A stretch of 64,000 bases of DNA. It comes from JAFMJV01 sp034436555. Lineage in GTDB: Bacteria; Chloroflexota; Limnocylindria; Limnocylindrales; CSP1-4. The stretch is from NCBI GenBank assembly GCA_034436555.1, contig DAOTUU010000023.1:1-64000 (forward strand), read 5' to 3'. Both the position numbers and the translations under genes were made by a program. The notes below the pieces were generated by a model. That model saw only the letters and a list, made by a program, of their open reading frames with translations, ran no database searches and was not told where the DNA came from. The first letter of the stretch is position 1. The number at the start of each line of letters is the position of its first letter. Positions 40,638-48,097 of the stretch are shown here, piece by piece.

Positions 40638-41762
40638 TCAGTCGCCCGCCGGGTGCGGGGGCCGACCGTCGGCGGTCCGGCCCTCGGCGGTCCGGCCCTC
40701 GGCGGTCCGGCCGTTGGCGCTCCGGCCGTTGGCGCGTCGGCCGGGCAGTGGCCCGGGCCGGGATGTCGACGCGCGCACCACGAGCTCCACCGGCAGCACC
40801 ACATGCTGCCGGTCCGTGAGGCCCTGGATGTGGTGCATCAGGATCTGCGCGGCCTCGTGGCCCATCTGGTACTGGGGAACGCGCACCGTGGTCAGCGCGG
40901 GCGTGATCCGGTCGACCATCGGCAGGTCGTGGAAGCCTGTCACCGAGACGTCCTCCGGACAGCGGATGTGGTTCTCCCTGAGCACGTCCAGCACGCCCAG
41001 GGCGAGCAGGTCGTTGCCCGTCACCACCGCCGTGAAGCGCCTTCCCGATGTGAGCAGGCGGCGCGCCGCCCGCACCCCGCCCGCGATGGCGTAGACGTCC
41101 GCCTCCACGCTCAGCTCCGGCCGCAGCTCCACGCCGTGGGCCTCCATGGCGCGCACGAACCCCGCGGCGCGCGCCTGCCCGGTGCTCGTGTCCGTGGGGC
41201 CGCTGACGTGGGCGATGCGGCGATGCCCGAGCGCCACCAGGTGCGCCACCACGTCCGCCATGCCCGCCTCGTTGTCGGGTGCCACCGACGAGACCGGGGC
41301 GTCCGCGGCCGTCCGGTTGAGCGCCACGGTGGGGATGCCCAGGCGCGCCGCCTCGTCCAGCAGCGGATGGCGCACGTGGGCGGTCGCGAGCAGGAACCCG
41401 TCCACGCCGCGCGCGCGCAGCAGGGCGAACAGGCGTCGCTCGCGCAGCTCGTCCTCATCGGTGCTGGTGAGCAGCGCGCTGAAGCCGTGCGCCTCGAGGC
41501 AGTCCACGATGCCCCGCATGACGGCCGGATAGAGCGGCCGCGAGATGTCCGGGATGAGCACGCCGATCATCTCCGAGCGCTGGGTCCGGAGCGCCCGGGC
41601 CGCGGAGTTGACCGCGTAGCCCAGGCGCGCCGCCGCCGCGTCCACCCGGGCCGCGGTGGCCGGATGCACCCGCTCCCGGGTGCGCGGGTTGAGCGCCCGG
41701 GACGCGGTGGCCGTGTGGACGCCCGCCGCCCGCGCGACGTCCTTCAGCCGGACCTCGTTCAT
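40638..41762 (-). CDS. LacI-family transcriptional regulator
   Basis: 374 residues from ATG 41762 (ATG 41774 possible). Helix-turn-helix and hinge: VRLKDVARAAGVHTATASRALN, then ARLGYAVNSAARAL. Periplasmic-binding-protein-like effector domain: IGVLIPDISRPLYPAVMRGIVDCLE, GHRRIAHVSGPTDTSTGQARAAGF, AVVTGNDLLALGVLDVLRE, VTGFHDLPMVDRITPALTTVRVPQYQMG. The last 30 residues are pentapeptide repeats made by a 15-bp tandem repeat, outside the folded core. Four matching dyads nearby make it the likely repressor of both the 3-hydroxyanthranilate operon and the ABC importer. Confidence 0.9.
   Translation of the reverse strand: MNEVRLKDVARAAGVHTATASRALNPRTRERVHPATAARVDAAAARLGYAVNSAARALRTQRSEMIGVLIPDISRPLYPAVMRGIVDCLEAHGFSALLTSTDEDELRERRLFALLRARGVDGFLLATAHVRHPLLDEAARLGIPTVALNRTAADAPVSSVAPDNEAGMADVVAHLVALGHRRIAHVSGPTDTSTGQARAAGFVRAMEAHGVELRPELSVEADVYAIAGGVRAARRLLTSGRRFTAVVTGNDLLALGVLDVLRENHIRCPEDVSVTGFHDLPMVDRITPALTTVRVPQYQMGHEAAQILMHHIQGLTDRQHVVLPVELVVRASTSRPGPLPGRRANGRSANGRTAEGRTAEGRTADGRPPHPAGD
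40671..40745. repeat. 15-bp tandem repeat, five copies, inside the 3' end of lacI
   Basis: Units GGCGGTCCGGCCCTC (two identical) grading to GGCGCTCCGGCCGTT and GGCGCGTCGGCCGGG. Period 15 keeps the frame and writes A-(N/E/D)-G-R-(S/T/P) five times at the C-terminus of the regulator. Confidence 0.9.
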
Positions 41763-41841
41763 GTCGTGACGCATCCTCCGCTGCTCCGCAGGGCGCCGGT
41801 GCCGGCGGTCCCCGCAGGCCGGCCTCGGACGGGTCCCGGTC

Positions 41842-41853
41842 GCAACCGATTGC
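41842..41853. promoter_or_regulatory. LacI-type operator between lacI and the ABC ATPase gene
   Basis: GCAACCGATTGC with central CG, the typical LacI-family form, between the two divergent start codons. It would give autoregulation of lacI and control of the importer ATPase. Confidence 0.6.
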
Positions 41854-41927
41854 CACGACCTGCCCGCGTGTGCCAGAGTACACGCGCCAGGACACCGCCG
41901 AGGAGCGGCTGGATGGGGAGGACGCCC

Positions 41928-43106
41928 GTGAACGATCGACGGACCGGTGGCATGCTCGAGGTCAGCGGGCTGGTCAAGGATTACCCGCTTGACGACGGCT
42001 GGCATCGCGCCGTGGACGGCATCGACTTCGAGGTCAGGGAGGGCGCGTTCTTCTCGCTCCTCGGCCCCTCGGGGTGCGGCAAGACCACCACGCTGCGCTG
42101 CGTCGCGGGCCTGGAGCGGCAGGATGCCGGGCGCATCTCCATCGGCGGCCAGGTCGTGGCGGAGGGCGACACCTACCTGCCGCCGGAGCGGCGCGCCCTG
42201 GGCATGGTGTTCCAGAGCTACGCCATCTGGCCCCACATGACGGTGTTCGAGAACGCCGCCTTCCCGCTGCGCGTGGGGAAGCCGAAGCCATCCAAGGCGG
42301 AGGTCCAGCGGCGTGTGGACGAGATGCTGGAGCTGGTCCAGCTCACGGGATACGCGGATCGGCCGGCGACCCAGCTCTCGGGCGGGCAGCAGCAGCGCCT
42401 CGCGTTCGCGCGGGCGCTCATCCGCCATCCTCGCCTGCTGCTGCTCGACGAGCCGCTGTCCAACCTCGATGCGCGCCTGCGCGACCGGATGCGGGACGAG
42501 CTGCGGGTGCTCCAGCGGCGTCTCGGCATCACCACCCTGTACGTGACCCACGACCAGGTGGAGGCGCTCACGCTGTCCGACCAGATCGCGGTCATGGACG
42601 GCGGGCACATCGTCCAGCTGGGCACGCCCCAGCAGATCTACCAGCGCCCCACGACGCGCTTCGTGGCGGGGTTCGTGGGCAGCGCCAGCTTCCTGCCGGG
42701 CGTCATCGTGGGCCCTGCGGCGGACGGGCGGATGTGCGTCAAGGTCGGCGACGGCGTCGTCGAGGTCACCTGCCCCCCTGGCGCGTCGGTCGATCAGCAC
42801 GTCACGCTGTCGGTGCGACCGGAGAGCGTGGTGGTGCACGTCGAGGGGCGGGACGCCCCGAACGTGGTGGCGGGCACCGTGCGCAGCGTGCTGTACGTGG
42901 GTGACGCGGTCGACTGCCGGCTGGACCTTGGCGGTCCGGTCCTGCTCGCCCGGCTCCATCCCCGAACGCGGCTGGCGGCGGGCGATTCCGTGAACGTCGA
43001 GCTGGCCGTCGAGGACATCACGGTCATCTCCGACGAGCATGGCATCGCCAGCGGATCGGTCCTCGAGGACGAGGCGGTCGATTCGGGTGCGGTCGCGATG
43101 GCCTGA
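41928..43106 (+). CDS. ABC importer ATP-binding protein, Fe3+/polyamine (FbpC/PotA) class
   Basis: 392 residues, GTG 41928 with GGGGAGG upstream. Walker A LLGPSGCGKTTTLRCVAGLE, Q-loop VFQSYAIWPHMTVFENAAFPL, signature LSGGQQQRLAFARAL, Walker B LLLDEPLSNLDARLRD, switch VTHDQVEALTLSD. A C-terminal TOBE domain (about 300-370: SVRPESVVVH, VRSVLYVGDAVDCRL) is typical of FbpC/PotA/MalK. Longer upstream frames are shadows of lacI. Partner binding protein and permease lie at 44612 and 45921, beyond a convergent MFS gene. Confidence 0.93.
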   Translation: MNDRRTGGMLEVSGLVKDYPLDDGWHRAVDGIDFEVREGAFFSLLGPSGCGKTTTLRCVAGLERQDAGRISIGGQVVAEGDTYLPPERRALGMVFQSYAIWPHMTVFENAAFPLRVGKPKPSKAEVQRRVDEMLELVQLTGYADRPATQLSGGQQQRLAFARALIRHPRLLLLDEPLSNLDARLRDRMRDELRVLQRRLGITTLYVTHDQVEALTLSDQIAVMDGGHIVQLGTPQQIYQRPTTRFVAGFVGSASFLPGVIVGPAADGRMCVKVGDGVVEVTCPPGASVDQHVTLSVRPESVVVHVEGRDAPNVVAGTVRSVLYVGDAVDCRLDLGGPVLLARLHPRTRLAAGDSVNVELAVEDITVISDEHGIASGSVLEDEAVDSGAVAMA

Positions 43107-43142
43107 CACGCGGTCGCCACCCGGCGGGCGCGCATCCGCCAC

Positions 43143-43186
43143 GCGGCCGGTGCGCCGCGCGGCCGGTGCGTCACGTGGCCGGTGGC
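43143..43186. repeat. degenerate GCGGCCGGTGCG repeats between convergent genes
   Basis: Copies at 43143-43154 and 43159-43170 plus a variant at 43175-43186, in the 88-bp gap between the ATPase and MFS 3' ends. Confidence 0.6.
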
Positions 43187-43194
43187 CCGCGCGG

Positions 43195-44427
43195 TCACGC
43201 CACGGGACCCCGTCGGGCGGCCAGCCACCGGTGCGCCCGGGGAGCCAGGAGCACCGCGCACCCGGCCAGGAGCACCGGCAGCGCCATCACGATCGCCGCG
43301 CGCTGCGGCCCGATGTGGTCGGCGATGAAGCCGTCGATGATGCTCGCGAACGGCCGCACCCCGAGCCAGGCCACGCCCCACAGCGCCATCACCCGACCCG
43401 TCACGTGGGCGGGCGTGGACAGCAGCAGGCGCGTCGTGGCGGCGGTCTGCGCGGCGAGGTAGGCGAACCCCGCCACGAACGAGGCGATGAGCGCAAGCTC
43501 GAAGCGGAGCACGAGGCCGAGCGCCACGACGCCACCGCCCATGATGAGCATGTCCAGCGCCATGCGGCGGATCGTCCGATGGGTCTGGAGCAGCAGTGCG
43601 GCGACGACCGCGCCCAGGCCGAACGCCCCGATGATGGCGCCCGCGTCGGTGTCCGGCCGGCCCAGCACGGTGGCCGCCAGGAACGGCGCGAGCGTGCTGA
43701 TCGGGTCGGAGGAGAACGCGATGGCCGCCACGATCAGCAGCAGGCCCGCGAGCATCGGCTGGGCGCGCAGCGTGGCGATGCTGCCGGGCAGGTCCCGGCG
43801 TCGCGGGCCGTGCGCCTCGCCCCGCTCCCGGATGACCAGCATCGCCGCCACGACCGCGAGATAGGACAGCGCGTTGACCACGAACGCCGCGCCGAAGCCG
43901 ATCGCCGCGATGATGGCGGTGGCGGCGATGGGTCCCACGGCGCGGGCGAGGTTGAACGTGACCGAGTTCATGGCCACCGCGCTGCTCAGCCGCTCCGGCG
44001 CCACCAGTCGCGCCACGAGCGCCTGCTGGGCCGGCAGCGCGAACGCCCCCACGACGCCCGACGCGAACAGCAGCACCACGAGGACGGGGATGTCGAGGAG
44101 GCCCAGGGCGTACAGGCCGGCCACCACCCAGCCCAGGGCGCTGCCCAGCACGGCCACCGTGACGATCACCCGGCGATGGTCGAAGCGGTCGGCGACGGCC
44201 CCCGTCCAGGGCGCCAGGAGGACCATCCCGATGAGCTGGCTGAGGGTCACCACGCCCACCAGGAACGCGGACCCCGTGAGCCGGTAGACCAGCAGGGTGG
44301 CCGCGATGCTCTGGAACCACGTGCCGCAGCTGGACAGGAACGTGCCCAGCCAGTAGGGGCCGTAGTTCCGGTCCAGGACGATCCGCCAGGCACCGCGCTC
44401 GCGCGTGTCCCGCCTGCCCTCGCTCAC
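43195..44427 (-). CDS. MFS transporter (MFS_3/EntS-like)
   Basis: 410 residues with about 12 helices, GTG 44427. WTGAVADRFDHRRVIVTVAVLG is loop motif A; ARAVGPIAATAIIAAIGFGAAF and VTLSQLIGMVLLAPW fit this branch. A TAGACT -10 ends 6 nt before the GTG, so the message is probably leaderless. It splits the importer ATPase from its binding protein and permease and may export a pathway intermediate or an unrelated compound. Confidence 0.82.
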   Translation of the reverse strand: MSEGRRDTRERGAWRIVLDRNYGPYWLGTFLSSCGTWFQSIAATLLVYRLTGSAFLVGVVTLSQLIGMVLLAPWTGAVADRFDHRRVIVTVAVLGSALGWVVAGLYALGLLDIPVLVVLLFASGVVGAFALPAQQALVARLVAPERLSSAVAMNSVTFNLARAVGPIAATAIIAAIGFGAAFVVNALSYLAVVAAMLVIRERGEAHGPRRRDLPGSIATLRAQPMLAGLLLIVAAIAFSSDPISTLAPFLAATVLGRPDTDAGAIIGAFGLGAVVAALLLQTHRTIRRMALDMLIMGGGVVALGLVLRFELALIASFVAGFAYLAAQTAATTRLLLSTPAHVTGRVMALWGVAWLGVRPFASIIDGFIADHIGPQRAAIVMALPVLLAGCAVLLAPRAHRWLAARRGPVA

Positions 44428-44433
44428 GCCGCG

Positions 44434-44439
44434 AGTCTA
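44434..44439 (-). promoter_or_regulatory. -10 element TAGACT, leaderless spacing, of the MFS gene
   Basis: TAGACT on the minus strand, 6 nt from the GTG at 44427. Confidence 0.45.
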
Positions 44440-44489
44440 CCGACTGGCGACAAGATTCGTCAGGATGGCCACAGAGTGACATATGGTGC

Positions 44490-44542
44490 TTGACAGGACG
44501 GTACGGACTGGTACCGTTCGCTCTGTCTCTGCGATCGATTGC
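44490..44542 (+). promoter_or_regulatory. promoter and operators of the binding-protein gene
   Basis: TTGACA (44490-44495) and TACCGT (44512-44517) with 16-nt spacing form the most canonical promoter in the window. A perfect dyad ACGGTAC-GGACTG-GTACCGT (44498-44517) fills the spacer and -10. A LacI-type dyad GCGATCGATTGC (44531-44542) lies just past the expected start of transcription. Two regulators may act here. Confidence 0.6.
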
Positions 44543-44611
44543 CGAGACAGGTGGCCGCTGCGCGCGGTCACACGATCGTAGCGCCGAACATCGGCATGGA
44601 GGATGGACACG

Positions 44612-45754
44612 ATGCGAACCAGGCGCGCTCTCGGCGCGACCACGCTGTTGCTCTCGGGAGTCATGGTCGCGGCGGTCGCGCCGACCGTGGCGCAGAGCCC
44701 CGCCGCCGGCGACGCGCCGGTGTGCGAGGCGGTCCAGGTGGGCGAGCTGACCCGCTGCGAGAACTTCTACACGGACTTCTGGCCCATCGTCACGCAGCAC
44801 ATGGACGGACTGTACCAGCAGGCGCTCGCCACCAACGGCGGCGTGATCACCATCTGGGACTGGTATGAGATCGATCCCGGCACGATCGAGCGGTTCACCA
44901 CCAAGTTCCCGGGGCTGACCATCAAGACCCAGGGACTCCAGTACAACCTGGAGTCGGCCATCATCGCCGCCCAGGCGACCGGCGCGGAGACCACCGACTT
45001 CCTGGGCGCGCCCATGACGCTCGGCGCCAACCTGTTCGACCAGGGCTACTACGAGCCCATCGACTGGACCACGCTGGGCCTGCCCGGCGAGTGGGCGTAT
45101 GGCCAGGTGGGCCAGACCCCCGACTCCATCAACGGCTGGCTGTTCCAGTACAACACCGACCAGACCGCCACGGTCCCGTCGGACATCACGGCGTTCACGG
45201 CGCCCGAGTGGAAGGACAAGCTGGCCATGGCCAGCTACGCCGGCCAGTTCTTCTCCGGCTACGGCATGAAGAACGGCGAAGAGGCCATGGTCAAGCTCAT
45301 CGGTGACCTGCGCGGCTCGGGCAACCTGCTGCTCACCAGCGATGCCGGCTCCATGCTGTCCTCGGGTGACAAGGCGGTCGCGTTCGACGCCCAGAACTAC
45401 AATGACAATCCGGCCATCGCGGTCGCCCCGTGGGACGGCGCCGGCCTGTGGTTCCAGTACGCGGGTGTGAACACGTACGGCGCGAACAAGCCCGGCGGCG
45501 CCCTGTGGGCCCTCTGGAACTCGTATGACCCCGAGTGGATCGGCGACCGCCTGACCAAGCCGGAGCTGGCCGGCACGTCGGTTCCCTTCCCGGGCCTGCC
45601 CTCGTCGATGATCGACACCGCGACCGGCCTGATGAAGCAGAACCTGGACGCCTACATGACCTCGTTCGCGAACGGCTGGGACGTCTTCGAGACGCGCGAG
45701 AACCGCGACGAGTACATCAAGATGATCCAGGCGGCCGACGCCGCGATGCAGTGA
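44612..45754 (+). CDS. extracellular solute-binding protein, Fe3+/polyamine class
   Basis: 380 residues from ATG 44612 (GGAGG 9 nt upstream; ATG 44603 is possible). Signal peptide cleaved at TVAQ-S. Cluster D-type fold: GVITIWDWYEIDPGTIERFTTKFPGLTIKTQ, ETTDFLGAPMTLGANL, INGWLFQYNTD, APEWKDKLAMASYAG, VAFDAQNYNDNPAIAVAP. No Tyr pair typical of ferric-ion binding is evident, so an organic ligand is more likely than iron. The LacI-dyad link to the 3-hydroxyanthranilate operon suggests an aromatic or kynurenine-type substrate, by inference only. Confidence 0.88.
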   Translation: MRTRRALGATTLLLSGVMVAAVAPTVAQSPAAGDAPVCEAVQVGELTRCENFYTDFWPIVTQHMDGLYQQALATNGGVITIWDWYEIDPGTIERFTTKFPGLTIKTQGLQYNLESAIIAAQATGAETTDFLGAPMTLGANLFDQGYYEPIDWTTLGLPGEWAYGQVGQTPDSINGWLFQYNTDQTATVPSDITAFTAPEWKDKLAMASYAGQFFSGYGMKNGEEAMVKLIGDLRGSGNLLLTSDAGSMLSSGDKAVAFDAQNYNDNPAIAVAPWDGAGLWFQYAGVNTYGANKPGGALWALWNSYDPEWIGDRLTKPELAGTSVPFPGLPSSMIDTATGLMKQNLDAYMTSFANGWDVFETRENRDEYIKMIQAADAAMQ

Positions 45755-45802
45755 CCGTCACCTCCGCGGGGGCTACCATCGCGGAGTGACCTGAGTCGAA
45801 CG

Positions 45803-45839
45803 GTGACTGCCGCCGGCCTCGCGGGCTGGCGGCAGTCAC
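45803..45839 (+). terminator. intercistronic hairpin between binding-protein and permease genes
   Basis: Perfect 12-bp arms GTGACTGCCGCC and GGCGGCAGTCAC around a 13-nt loop that can pair further. No T-run. It probably attenuates read-through or protects the binding-protein message. Confidence 0.65.
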
Positions 45840-45920
45840 GCATCTCCCGGGTGCGGCATCCCCCGACCCTCCCGGCATCGGCGCCGGTCCCGGCAGACCG
45901 GCAACCCAGGAGGAGTATCG

Positions 45921-47723
45921 ATGGCGCGTCGCGGCACCGGCATGACCATCCTCATCGCGATCACGGTCGTGGCGATGGTCTTCCTGCTCGTGGTGCCCCT
46001 CGTGATGCAGCTCATCACGTCGGTGCGCGGGCCCTTCCTGCCGTTCGGCGTGCCCCAGGCGCGCTGGACGCTGGACAACTACGCCCAGCTCTACGAGATC
46101 GGCTCGGGGCTCCTGGACACCCTCGTGACCACGGCCGTCTACGTCGTGGGCGCGTCGCTCATCTCGCTGACCATCGGCTTCAGCCTGGCGTGGCTGGTGG
46201 TGCGCACGGACCTGCCGTTCCGGCGCGTCATCCCGCTCCTGGTCATCGTGCCGTTCGTCATCCCGCCCATCGTCCAGGCGCAGTCCTACGTGCTGATGCT
46301 GGCGCCCCAGACGGGCGTGCTCAACATGCTGCTGCGCATCCTGCCGTGGTGGGCGGGCGAGCGGGGGCCCATCGACCCGTTCTCGTTCGTGTCGCTGGTG
46401 GTGGTCCAGGGGCTGTCGTCGGTGACGTTCCCGTTCCTGTTCATGATGCCGGTGCTCCAGAACATGGACGGCTCGCTCGAGGAGGCGGGCAGGGCCGCCG
46501 GCGCGTCGCCGCTCAAGGTGGTGCGCAAGGTGACCATCCCGGTCCTGGGCCCGGCGCTCCTGGGCGTCGCCATCCTCCAGGTCATCTTCCTCATCGGGTC
46601 GCTGGAGATCCCGCTCCTGTTCGGGCAGGAGGCGGGCAGCAGCCTGCTCAGCCTGCGCATCTGGAAGCTGCTCACGCCGACCGCGGGCGAGCTGCCGCGC
46701 TACGGGCTCGCGGCCACCTACGGCATCAACTTCCTGGTCGTCACGGCCATCATCTTCTACATCTATCGGCGGGTGACGCGCACCGCCTCCCGGCGCGCCG
46801 CGATCACGGGCAAGGGCTATCGACCCACGCGCTATGCCCTCCGGCACTGGAAGGTCCCGGTGGTCATCCTCATCGGCATCTACCTGCTGCCGACCACGGT
46901 GCTGCCGCTGGTCGCCCTCACCTGGACGGCCATCACGCCCTACATCATGCAGCTGTCGTGGGCGAACTTCACCGAGTTCGCATCGCTCGACGCATTCCGC
47001 GCGGTGCTCACCGACCGCGAGTTCTGGGCATCCCTGGCGAGGACGGTCGTGATCGCCACCTCGGCCGCGACGATCGCGGTGACGCTCGCCACGGTCGCGG
47101 CGTTCGCGGTGGCCAGGGGAGCGCGCGGCAAGGGCACCCAGGCGCTGGACATCCTGGCGTCCGCGTCGCTCGCCATCCCCGGCGCCATCGCCGGGTTCTC
47201 CGCGCTGCTGCTGTACATGGTCACGAACCCGACGCTGCACCTCCAGGGCACCATCTGGGTCCTCATCATCACCTACTCCTACCGCATGGCGGTCGCCTAC
47301 CGCACGTCCTCCGCCGCGGTGCTCCAGGTGAGCGCCTCGCTGGAGGAGTCGGCCGCGGTGTGCGGTGCCAGCCGCCTCCAGGTGCTGCGCATGATCATCG
47401 TGCCGCTGATCCTGCCCACGGCGGGCATCGCCTGGATCGGCGCGGTCATCCTGAACGCCCAGGAGTTCACCCTGCCCGCGTTCCTCGCGACGCCGGGCAC
47501 CCGACCTCTGTCGTTCTACCTCTACAGCCGCATCAACCCCGGCGCCGCGCAGCTGTACTCGCCGGAGCAGGGAGCCGCGACCGCCCTGATCTTCATCGGC
47601 CTCGTGTTCGTGGTGGGCTACGGCCTCCAGCGGGTGGTCAGCCGGCGGGGCGTGGCCGCCTCGACGGTGGGCGGCAAGCGCCGACCGTCACGCTCGATCC
47701 TGGGGGCGACCCCCGGCAGCTGA
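45921..47723 (+). CDS. fused two-domain ABC permease, FbpB/AfuB class
   Basis: 600 residues, ATG with AGGAGGAG upstream. Twelve helices in two homologous halves. The first half runs to about 285, with EAA loop EEAGRAAGASPLKVVRKVTIPVLGPALLG; the second runs from about 310, with EESAAVCGASRLQVLRMIIVPLILPTAG. One chain therefore supplies both halves of the channel, as in ferric-ion and some polyamine or phosphonate importers. It works with the binding protein at 44612 and the ATPase at 41928. Confidence 0.92.
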   Translation: MARRGTGMTILIAITVVAMVFLLVVPLVMQLITSVRGPFLPFGVPQARWTLDNYAQLYEIGSGLLDTLVTTAVYVVGASLISLTIGFSLAWLVVRTDLPFRRVIPLLVIVPFVIPPIVQAQSYVLMLAPQTGVLNMLLRILPWWAGERGPIDPFSFVSLVVVQGLSSVTFPFLFMMPVLQNMDGSLEEAGRAAGASPLKVVRKVTIPVLGPALLGVAILQVIFLIGSLEIPLLFGQEAGSSLLSLRIWKLLTPTAGELPRYGLAATYGINFLVVTAIIFYIYRRVTRTASRRAAITGKGYRPTRYALRHWKVPVVILIGIYLLPTTVLPLVALTWTAITPYIMQLSWANFTEFASLDAFRAVLTDREFWASLARTVVIATSAATIAVTLATVAAFAVARGARGKGTQALDILASASLAIPGAIAGFSALLLYMVTNPTLHLQGTIWVLIITYSYRMAVAYRTSSAAVLQVSASLEESAAVCGASRLQVLRMIIVPLILPTAGIAWIGAVILNAQEFTLPAFLATPGTRPLSFYLYSRINPGAAQLYSPEQGAATALIFIGLVFVVGYGLQRVVSRRGVAASTVGGKRRPSRSILGATPGS

Positions 47724-48097
47724 GGCGCGACGCCTCGCCGGTCGCGGGCCCGGCATCTCGCCGCGCCCGACCGGCCGCGTCCGACGCGCCGCGTCAGATC
47801 GGCCGCGTCCGACGCGCCGCGTCAGATCGGCCACGGGCTCGACGCTCCAGCTGCGGCTGTTCGCGCATCTGATCTGAGAGGCCGGCTGCCCGACCGACAC
47901 GCCCCGGGCCGGCGCGTCCGATCCGGGCCGCTCATCGGCCCGCATCGGACCGGGCGTGTCCGGATGGGCCCCTCAGCGGCCCGACCCGACGGGATCCGGT
48001 CCGGACGCGTCGGTCATGGCCGCCGAGCGGACACCGCCGCGCGACCCCGGGGCGGGCCGGACCCGGCCGGCGGCCGATCGGCTCACAGCCGCTGATC
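47724..48097. other. 374-bp convergent gap, GC-rich and repeat-bearing
   Basis: No gene supported. It contains the 28-bp tandem repeat listed separately and further scattered CGGxCCG motifs, as is common for several gene 3' ends in this window. Confidence 0.5.
47769..47835. repeat. 28-bp tandem repeat, 2.4 copies
   Basis: GA(C/T)CGGCCGCGTCCGACG followed by CGCCGCGTCA, at 47769-47796 and 47797-47824 (one mismatch), with an 11-bp partial third copy. Confidence 0.9.

Noticed and set aside
40671..40745. Possible CRISPR array
   Set aside because: The 15-bp units are contiguous with no spacers and lie in the lacI coding frame; no cas genes present.
40530..41927. Upstream extension of the ABC ATPase to about 858 residues
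   Set aside because: The extension is the antisense of lacI; the GTG at 41928 has a strong ribosome site and begins the known domain.
44612..45754. Calling the importer a ferric-iron system
   Set aside because: The class matches, but no ferric-binding Tyr pair is evident and the control sites link it to aromatic degradation.
47769..47835. Possible CRISPR or attachment site from a 28-bp repeat
   Set aside because: Copies are directly adjacent without spacers; no integrase or tRNA nearby.
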